From positions 1 to 64,000 of the forward strand of contig CAYNUS010000002.1 in the NCBI GenBank assembly GCA_964400625.1: a DNA stretch of 64,000 nt, read 5' to 3'. This DNA comes from DYFX01 sp964400625 (GTDB lineage Bacteria; Patescibacteriota; Patescibacteriia; SG8-24; DYFX01). The translations under genes and the position numbers were made by a program. The notes beneath the pieces were generated by a model. The model was not told the DNA's origin. It did no database searches and saw only the letters and a program-made list of their open reading frames with translations. Shown here one piece after another: positions 58,601 to 64,000 of this stretch (its first letter is position 1; every line of letters begins with the position of its first letter).

Positions 58601-59460
58601 GGCGTGAGGATGAGGAGTGAGGCGAGATAGCCGAGGGTGGCGCCGAGCGCGATGGGCGGCAGGGCCGGCATCGGGGCGCGCTTCGGCTGGGCGAGGAAGA
58701 GCATGAACATGAGCGCGAACCCGGCGGCGGCGCCGGCGATCGAGGCGACGGCCGGCACGACGCCGACCCGGAGCGCGGCGGCGGCGAGCATGGCGGGAAC
58801 GGCCACGTCGCCCGTGCCGAGGAGCATCCCGCGTCCCGGGGCGTCGCCGTCCGGCCGGGCGAGGAGCTCGCGCAGGCGGAGCGGCGGCAGGATGAAGGCG
58901 AGGACGACGCCGTGCGAGGTGAGCGCGCGGAACATCTTCACCATGTGCCGGGTGCGGTACACGGCCACGATATCATAGAAGGAAAGCACGGCCAAAACGA
59001 CGAGGATGGCGTTCGGCGAGAGGTCCGCGGCGATGCTCGCGGCGATGCCGGCGACGCCGACCACGAGCGTGAAGTTCGCCGTCAGCACCGTCTTCCAGGC
59101 GAAGCGCAGGAGGATGGCCAGCGATCCCGCGACGAGCGCGAGCTCCGGCCGGAGGTAGATGTCGGCCACGAACCAGGCGCCGGAGAGCATGGCGAAGGTG
59201 AAGAGCGCCTGGAAGACGGCGGGCTTCTTCACCGTCTTGAGCGCGAGCACGAGCATCACCGTCCCGAGGAAGACGATCGAGAGGACGTACGGCACGGAGA
59301 TGGCCGCCGAAGGCGCGTAGCCGCCGGAGAACCCGGCCTTCTGCGCCGCCGCGACGGCCAGGCCGCCCGTCGCGAAGAACATCAGGATCCCGTGCCACAG
59401 GATGCTCCGCTGCTCCCCTTTCGGCGCGACGGCGATGGGATGATGCTGGGCGTCTGGCAT
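58597..59460 (-). CDS. Presenilin-like intramembrane aspartyl protease (GxGD type)
   Basis: A 287-aa protein with about nine hydrophobic helices. Three diagnostic motifs of presenilin/signal-peptide-peptidase proteases appear in order: SFYDIVAVY (Asp163), LLGTGDVAVP (Gly215-x-Gly-Asp218) and PALPPI (265-270). These enzymes cut peptides inside the membrane. The family is known mainly from archaea and eukaryotes, so a bacterial copy is notable. I use the ATG at 59460 because TACACT lies 8 bases upstream; an in-frame ATG six codons earlier spans the -10 box. Confidence 0.82.
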   Translation of the reverse strand: MPDAQHHPIAVAPKGEQRSILWHGILMFFATGGLAVAAAQKAGFSGGYAPSAAISVPYVLSIVFLGTVMLVLALKTVKKPAVFQALFTFAMLSGAWFVADIYLRPELALVAGSLAILLRFAWKTVLTANFTLVVGVAGIAASIAADLSPNAILVVLAVLSFYDIVAVYRTRHMVKMFRALTSHGVVLAFILPPLRLRELLARPDGDAPGRGMLLGTGDVAVPAMLAAAALRVGVVPAVASIAGAAAGFALMFMLFLAQPKRAPMPALPPIALGATLGYLASLLILTP

Positions 59461-59468
59461 ACGAGGGC

Positions 59469-59474
59469 AGTGTA
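59469..59474 (-). promoter_or_regulatory. -10 box of presenilin-like gene
   Basis: TACACT on the minus strand, 8 bases before ATG 59460. Confidence 0.5.
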
Positions 59475-59530
59475 GCAAATATCGGAGGAATGGGCGTACA
59501 ATGCGACCGCATCATTCACCACGCACCCGT

Positions 59531-59800
59531 ATGCCTGAACTCAAGATCGAGGCCCAGAACGAGCTGGCCCAAGGCCGCTACGCCAACATCGTGTCCGTGA
59601 CCGCGCAGGAGCGCGAGATCGTCATCGACTTCATGGCCGTCGTGAAGGTCGGGAACAAGGAACCGCAAGGACAGCTCGTCTCGCGCGTCTTCCTGAACCG
59701 CTTCACCGCCCGCGAACTCAGCGACCTCATCCGCGGCGTCGAACAGAACTGGGAGAAGCAGCGTTTCGACGCCCCGAAGCCGCCCGAACCGAAAGCCTGA
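59531..59800 (+). CDS. DUF3467 family protein
   Basis: An 89-aa protein with the DUF3467 pattern: GRYANIVSVTAQEREIVIDF, then QLVSRVFLNRFTARELSDLI. The function of the family is unknown. A -10 box (TACAAT, 59497-59502) gives a leader of about 25 bases. It is the only plus-strand gene in this stretch, transcribed away from the presenilin-like gene. Confidence 0.75.
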   Translation: MPELKIEAQNELAQGRYANIVSVTAQEREIVIDFMAVVKVGNKEPQGQLVSRVFLNRFTARELSDLIRGVEQNWEKQRFDAPKPPEPKA

Positions 59801-59813
59801 ACCGAAAGAGCGG

Positions 59814-59834
59814 CCGCGCGGCCGCTCTTTTTTT
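59814..59834 (+). terminator. Terminator after DUF3467 gene
   Basis: AGAGCGGCCGC and GCGGCCGCTCT arms with a run of Ts. Confidence 0.85.
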
Positions 59835-60046
59835 CAGAATGGGCGCTTCACGTAGTGCGCCAGCTTGTCGTCGAGATAGGACTTCGTGACCATGCGATTC
59901 TCGATGGATTCGAGCGATTCCTGCACGGCGTCAAATTTCACGTTCATGCGTTCTTCAAGGGTCGCCAATCCCTCCCTGATGGGACCGGTTTCGCCTTTGA
60001 CGATTTCTCCGATGGCCTTAAGGTCGTCCTGCGTGAGCATAGGCAT
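59834..60046 (-). CDS. Small coiled-coil protein
   Basis: A 70-aa protein, MPMLTQDDLKAIGEIVKGE at the start, with a long heptad-like helix (LATLEERMNVKFDAVQESLESIENRM). Similar short helical proteins are common in CPR genomes; function unknown. TATACT lies 9 bases upstream of ATG, a leaderless arrangement. Third-position GC is lower than in neighbours, perhaps because it is young or poorly expressed. Confidence 0.6.
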   Translation of the reverse strand: MPMLTQDDLKAIGEIVKGETGPIREGLATLEERMNVKFDAVQESLESIENRMVTKSYLDDKLAHYVKRPF

Positions 60047-60055
60047 ATCGTTAAG

Positions 60056-60061
60056 AGTATA
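60056..60061 (-). promoter_or_regulatory. -10 box of small coiled-coil gene
   Basis: TATACT on the minus strand, 9 bases before the ATG. Confidence 0.5.
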
Positions 60062-60103
60062 CCCCCGCCTCCTACCACGCACGCAACCGTGGGTGTCAAT
60101 ACC

Positions 60104-60133
60104 GAAAGAGCCGCCTTCCGGCGGCTCTTTTTT
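60104..60133. terminator. Terminator at the end of the spc-secY operon
   Basis: AAAGAGCCGCC and GGCGGCTCTTT arms, T-runs on both strands, 33 bases beyond the secY stop. Confidence 0.82.
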
Positions 60134-60165
60134 CTTCTTCTCTCGGATTACGGCTCGCGCGCGGA

Positions 60166-61449
60166 TCACTTGATGGCGTCGTAATCGTACTCCCGCATGG
60201 TCATCTGCGACTGGATCTGCCGGACGATCTCCAGCACGACCGAGACGATGATGAGGAGCGAGGAGCCGCCGACCACCAGGTTCTGCGTTCCCGTGAGGAA
60301 CTGCTGGACCAGGAGCGGGAGGACGGCGATGATCGCGATGGCCACGGCGCCCGCGAGCGTGATGCGGTTCACCGTGTACGTCAGGAACTCGGCCGTCGGC
60401 TTGCCCGGGCGGACGCCCGGGACGTAGCCGCCCTGCTTCTGCAGGTTCTCGGCGATCTGGTCCGGCTTGAAGACGATGGTGGTGTAGAAGAAGGTGAAGG
60501 CGAGCACCAGCACGAAGTACGAGGTGCCGTACACGAGCTGGTCCTGCGACACCCGCAGGATCCAATCCGCCGCCGAGGCCACCCAGGCGGTCTTCGCGTT
60601 GACGAAGAACTGGGCGATCATCGAGGGGAACAGGATGATGGAGATGGCGAAGATGATCGGGATCACGCCGGCCATGTTCACGCGCAGCGGCAGGTGGGTG
60701 TTGGAACCTCCGGCCATGCCCGAGCCGACCACGCGCTTGGCGTAGGTGACCGGGACGTTGCGCTGGGCCTCCGAGATGACGACCACGCCCGCGACCGTCG
60801 CGACCGCCACCAGCAGGAAGCCGATGTAGGCCGGAAGGCGGGACGGGTCGTACGTCAGGATGGCCTGCTGGATGATCGACGGCAGTCCGGAGACGATGCC
60901 GGCGAAGATCAGGATGGAGATGCCGTTGCCGACCTTCTGCTCGTTGATGATCTCGCCGAGCCACATCAGGAACACGGTGCCCGCCGTCATGGTCATCATG
61001 ACGGTGAAGATGTGGAACGCGTCGAGGTTCGTGAGCACGCCGGACGACTGCTTGAGCAGGCTGATCATGCCGTAGCCCTGCAGGAAGGCCATCGGCACGG
61101 ACAGGTAGCGCGTGTACTGGTTGATCTTCTGGCGGCCCTGTTCGCCGTCCTTCGAGAGCTCCTCGAGCTGCGGGACGATCATCGTCAGCAGCTGGATGAT
61201 GATCGAGGCGGTGATGTAGGGGCCGACGCCGAGCGCGACCAGCGAGAAGTTGTCGAGCGTGCCGCCCGAGAAGACGTTCATCAGGCCGAGCAGCTGGTTG
61301 GACTGGAAGAAGTTCCGGAGGGCCGTGAGGTCGACTCCGGGGATCGGGATGTGCGCGGCGATGCGGAAGATGACCAGGATGCCCAGCACCTTGAGGAGGC
61401 TGGAGCGGAGGTCAGGCTGTTTCCAGAGCAGGGAGAATTTGGCCCACAT
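60166..61449 (-). CDS. secY: Preprotein translocase subunit SecY
   Basis: A 427-aa SecY with ten transmembrane helices, the central pore of the Sec channel. The start MWAKFSLLWKQPDLRSSLL, the plug region HIPIPGVD, GVGPYITASIIIQLL, and the cytoplasmic loop ENLQKQGGYVPGVRPG are diagnostic. Its place after rplO is the normal one. It serves the signal-peptide proteins in this window. Confidence 0.97.
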   Translation of the reverse strand: MWAKFSLLWKQPDLRSSLLKVLGILVIFRIAAHIPIPGVDLTALRNFFQSNQLLGLMNVFSGGTLDNFSLVALGVGPYITASIIIQLLTMIVPQLEELSKDGEQGRQKINQYTRYLSVPMAFLQGYGMISLLKQSSGVLTNLDAFHIFTVMMTMTAGTVFLMWLGEIINEQKVGNGISILIFAGIVSGLPSIIQQAILTYDPSRLPAYIGFLLVAVATVAGVVVISEAQRNVPVTYAKRVVGSGMAGGSNTHLPLRVNMAGVIPIIFAISIILFPSMIAQFFVNAKTAWVASAADWILRVSQDQLVYGTSYFVLVLAFTFFYTTIVFKPDQIAENLQKQGGYVPGVRPGKPTAEFLTYTVNRITLAGAVAIAIIAVLPLLVQQFLTGTQNLVVGGSSLLIIVSVVLEIVRQIQSQMTMREYDYDAIK

Positions 61450-61480
61450 AGTATCGGCAGTCTACCGCGTCGGTGAAGTC

Positions 61481-61918
61481 TTAGGCAACGGACCCGCCGG
61501 CCTTCTCGATCGCCGCTTTCGCGCCGGCCGAGACCTTGAGGCCCTTGAGCGTCAGCTTGCGGGCGAGCTCGAAGCTGCCGACGATCTTGACGCTCGCGCG
61601 CTGGCCCGAGACGACGCCGCGCTTCGCGAGCTCGGCGCGGGTGACGATGCCGCCCTGCGGGAACGCCGTCTGGAGTTCCTGGAGGGTGACGGTCTCGTCC
61701 TTCGCGTGATGGCTCTTGAAGCCGCGGAGCTTCGGGATGCGGCGGATGATCATCTTCATGCCCAGCGCGCGCAGCCGCTTGCGGCCGCCCGTGCGGGCCT
61801 TCTGGCCCTTGCCGCCCTTACCGGCGGTCTTGCCGCGTCCGGAACCCGGACCGCGACCGATGCGGCGGCTGACGGACTTGCTGCCCTTCTTGGGCTTGAG
61901 CGTGTGGAGTTTCAGCAT
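61481..61918 (-). CDS. rplO: Ribosomal protein uL15
   Basis: A 145-aa uL15. The start MLKLHTLKPKKGSKSVSRR and the glycine- and arginine-rich stretch GRGPGSGRGKTAGKGGKGQK are typical. It starts one base after the S5 stop; uL30 is not between them. Confidence 0.97.
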   Translation of the reverse strand: MLKLHTLKPKKGSKSVSRRIGRGPGSGRGKTAGKGGKGQKARTGGRKRLRALGMKMIIRRIPKLRGFKSHHAKDETVTLQELQTAFPQGGIVTRAELAKRGVVSGQRASVKIVGSFELARKLTLKGLKVSAGAKAAIEKAGGSVA

Positions 61919-61919
61919 A

Positions 61920-62465
61920 TCAGGCGGCGGAAGACGCGGCGGACTTCACGCGGAGCGACTTGAGCGCTTCGATCGTGGCCTTGGCGTTGTTGAGCTTGTT
62001 CTTGCTGCCGCCGAGCGACTTGCCGACGACGTTCGGGACGCCGGCGAGCTCGAGGACGACGCGCATGGCGCCGCCGGCCTTCACGCCGGTACCGGCGGGA
62101 GCGGGCTTCATCATGACCACGGCGGCGCCGTACTTGGCGTCGATGCGGTGCGGGATGGTCTCCTTGACCAAGGGAACCGTGAAGAGGCGCTTCTTGGCCT
62201 GGGTCACGGCCTTGTTGACCGCGGCCGAGACGTCGCCGGCCTTGGCCACGCCGTAGCCGACGCGAGCCTTATGGTCGCCGATGATGACGGTGGCGCGGAA
62301 GCGCATGCGCTTGCCGCCCTTGGTGACGCGGGTGACGCGGTCGAGGGCGAGGATGCGCTGGTCGAATTCCTTCGGCTCTTCGATGCGGGGGCGGCGGGGA
62401 CCGCGGCGGTCGCCTCCGGCTCCGCGGCCGGCGCCCGGACCACGCTGCTGTTGGGTGTTCTGCAT
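61920..62465 (-). CDS. rpsE: Ribosomal protein uS5
   Basis: A 181-aa uS5. The N-terminal extension is Gly/Arg-rich (QQQRGPGAGRGAGGD). The double-stranded RNA-binding-like domain has LALDRVTRVTKGGKRMRF and VGYGVAKAGDVSAAV, then the C-terminal domain APAGTGVKAGGAMRVVLELAGV. Confidence 0.97.
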   Translation of the reverse strand: MQNTQQQRGPGAGRGAGGDRRGPRRPRIEEPKEFDQRILALDRVTRVTKGGKRMRFRATVIIGDHKARVGYGVAKAGDVSAAVNKAVTQAKKRLFTVPLVKETIPHRIDAKYGAAVVMMKPAPAGTGVKAGGAMRVVLELAGVPNVVGKSLGGSKNKLNNAKATIEALKSLRVKSAASSAA

Positions 62466-62474
62466 AGTGCGGGA

Positions 62475-62846
62475 TTAGAATTCGAGGCCTCCGGCGCGGG
62501 CGCCGTCGGCGAGCGCCTTGACGCGGCCGTGGTAGGTGTAGCCTCCGCGGTCGAAGACGACGGCGGTGACGCCGGCCTTCTTGGCCTTCTCGGCCAGCTC
62601 CTTGCCGACCGTGAACGCCTTGGCGATCTTGGCGTCCATGCCCTCGGCGTCGGCCTTCTTCATCTTGGCGTCCGTCGCGGCGGCCAGCGTCTTGCCGCTG
62701 GCGTCGTCGATCAGCTGGGCCGAGATGTGCTTGGCGCTGCGGAAGACGGCCAAGCGGGGGCGCTGGGCGCTGCCGATGACGCGCGCGCGGATGCGGGCGC
62801 TACGGCGCGTGCGGGCTTCGATCTTCTTTTGGCTCGTGGATTTCAT
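62475..62846 (-). CDS. rplR: Ribosomal protein uL18
   Basis: A 123-aa uL18 binding 5S rRNA. RLAVFRSAKHISAQLIDDA and VVFDRGGYTYHGRVKALADGAR are the family strands. Normal length. Confidence 0.97.
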   Translation of the reverse strand: MKSTSQKKIEARTRRSARIRARVIGSAQRPRLAVFRSAKHISAQLIDDASGKTLAAATDAKMKKADAEGMDAKIAKAFTVGKELAEKAKKAGVTAVVFDRGGYTYHGRVKALADGARAGGLEF

Positions 62847-62855
62847 AGGCGTCGT

Positions 62856-63419
62856 TTACTTGGCACCGGCCTTGGCCGACTTACCGGCCTTGCGGCGGAT
62901 GACCTCGTCGACGTACTTGATGCCCTTGCCCTTGTAGGGTTCCGGCTTGCGGATGCGGCGGATGCGCGCGGCCGTCTCGCCGACGAGCTGGTTGTCGATG
63001 CCGGAGAGGGTCAGGGTGTTCTTGTCCACCTTGGCGTCGATGCCGGCCGGGAGCGGGAAGTCGACCTCGTGCGAGAAGCCGACGTCCATCTTCACGGTCT
63101 TTCCGGCGAGGCTGATCTTGTAGCCGACGCCGACGAACTCGAGCGACTTCTCGTAGCCCTTCGTCACGCCGGTGACCAGGTTGGAGGCCAGGCGGCTGAA
63201 GAGGCCCCAGAGCGCGCGGTCCTTCTTGTCGGTCTCGTCCTTGACGGTGACCGACAGGATGTCGCCGAGCTCCTCATGCTTCGAGCGCGCGATGCGCACG
63301 TGCGGATGAAGAGCGAGCTTCAGCTCCCCTTTCGGGCCCTTCACGCGGAGCTCGGTCTCGGAGACCGTCACCTCCACGCCGGAAGGGATCTTGATGGGTT
63401 GTTTGCCGATGCGGGACAT
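62856..63419 (-). CDS. rplF: Ribosomal protein uL6
   Basis: A 187-aa uL6. It starts MSRIGKQPIKIPSGVEVTV and ends with the RIRRIRKPEPYKGKGIKYV signature plus a Lys/Ala tail. Confidence 0.97.
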   Translation of the reverse strand: MSRIGKQPIKIPSGVEVTVSETELRVKGPKGELKLALHPHVRIARSKHEELGDILSVTVKDETDKKDRALWGLFSRLASNLVTGVTKGYEKSLEFVGVGYKISLAGKTVKMDVGFSHEVDFPLPAGIDAKVDKNTLTLSGIDNQLVGETAARIRRIRKPEPYKGKGIKYVDEVIRRKAGKSAKAGAK

Positions 63420-63429
63420 AGGCGTGCGT

Positions 63430-63819
63430 TTAGTAGATCTCGCACACGATCTCGCCTCCGAGGCCGCGCTTGCGCGCTTCCTTGTTGGTCATGAGACCGG
63501 AAGAGGTGGAGATCACGGCGATGCCCTGGTCGTTGAGGACGCGGGGCAGGTCGGACTTGGCCGCATAGACGCGGCGGCCGGGCTTGGAAATGCGCTGCAC
63601 GTCACGGATCACGGAGCCGTCCTCGGTGTAGCGCATCTTCAGCTTGAGCTGACCGTGATGCGCGTCCGAAGCTTCGACGCCGGCGAGGTAGCCCTCTTTC
63701 TCGAGGATCTTGGCGATCTCGAACTTGACCCGCGACAGGGGCAGGACGACTTCCTGCTTGCGCACGGCGGCGGCGTTGCGCAGCCGGGTGAGCATGTCGG
63801 CGATGGGATCGGTCATCAT
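63430..63819 (-). CDS. rpsH: Ribosomal protein uS8
   Basis: A 129-aa uS8. MMTDPIADMLTRLRNA at the start and VISTSSGLMTNKEARKRGLGGE near the end are diagnostic. It follows the S14 gene. Confidence 0.97.
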   Translation of the reverse strand: MMTDPIADMLTRLRNAAAVRKQEVVLPLSRVKFEIAKILEKEGYLAGVEASDAHHGQLKLKMRYTEDGSVIRDVQRISKPGRRVYAAKSDLPRVLNDQGIAVISTSSGLMTNKEARKRGLGGEIVCEIY

Positions 63820-63823
63820 AGGG

Positions 63824-64000
63824 TTACCAGCTGGCTTTCTTAATGCCGGGGATCTCGCCGCGGTTCGCGAGCTCGCGGAAGCAGATGCGGCAGAGGTCGA
63901 AGTCGCGCATGAAGCCGTGGCGTCGGCCGCAGCGCCAGCAGCGCCGGACGATGCGGGTCGAGAACTTCGGCTTGCGGTTGGATTTGGCGATTTGATTGGC
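63824..64000 (-). CDS. rpsN: Ribosomal protein uS14, zinc-binding type (partial, 5' end beyond window)
   Basis: The last 58 codons of uS14, cut by the window edge. The readable part has two CxxC pairs (RRCWRCGRRHG and FDLCRICFRE) and the end GIKKASW, the type Z (zinc) form. Its place before S8 is normal for the spc operon. Confidence 0.95.
   Translation of the reverse strand, partial: ANQIAKSNRKPKFSTRIVRRCWRCGRRHGFMRDFDLCRICFRELANRGEIPGIKKASW

Overview
The window is a strongly GC-rich, gene-dense bacterial chromosome segment. It most resembles a Patescibacteria/CPR genome. The evidence is a type IV secretion-pilin-like N-terminal domain on two surface proteins, an spc ribosomal operon in which S5 runs straight into L15 with no L30, bS21, a small enzyme repertoire, and many genes whose -10 box sits 6-11 bases before the start codon. 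The phylum is an inference. A 100-N gap (5023-5122) is flanked by an exact 55-bp direct repeat, so this is a scaffold and the gap is probably artificial.

Layout. 157-3772: small metabolic or nucleotide-related genes (deoxyribosyltransferase-like, endonuclease/exonuclease/phosphatase fold, glutamine amidotransferase, HD-like protein), a zinc-ribbon plus thioredoxin-like pair, and a membrane protein. 3816-28460, all on the minus strand: lepB, hisS, rpsU, yqeY, then a cell-surface block (594-aa and 3266-aa pilin-domain proteins and three membrane-anchored proteins with calcium-type aspartate repeats), then ybeY, dgkA, ftsA, ftsZ, nrdR, an HtrA protease, pyk and an orphan histidine kinase. 28481-38733: tRNA-Val, an LCP protein, der, pth, an unknown 360-aa gene, dprA, topA, an anchored small protein and a Rel (p)ppGpp enzyme. 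38748-40432: parAB. 40485-40772: a structured leader and tRNA-Leu.

40862-43210 is the most unusual part. It is a tight three-gene cassette encoding an E2-like protein (HPHV triad with the candidate catalytic cysteine at the canonical spacing), an E1/ThiF-like adenylyltransferase and an 80-aa beta-grasp, ubiquitin-like protein ending in Gly-Ser. It looks like a compact bacterial ubiquitin-like conjugation system without an adjacent JAB peptidase.

43286-50873: a DUF457-like membrane protein, a MopE/VWA lipoprotein, tRNA-Met, a primary-type sigma factor, an initiator tRNA with an unusual C33, a glycosyltransferase, a DD-carboxypeptidase, scpB-scpA and a YbaK-type deacylase. 50904-59800: a GAD-less AspRS, a LigB-type dioxygenase, AsnRS, two anchored proteins, recO, ruvX, map, a tail-anchored adenylate kinase, a presenilin-type GxGD protease and DUF3467. 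59834-64000: a small coiled-coil protein, secY and the spc-operon genes L15, S5, L18, L6, S8 and S14 (cut by the window edge).
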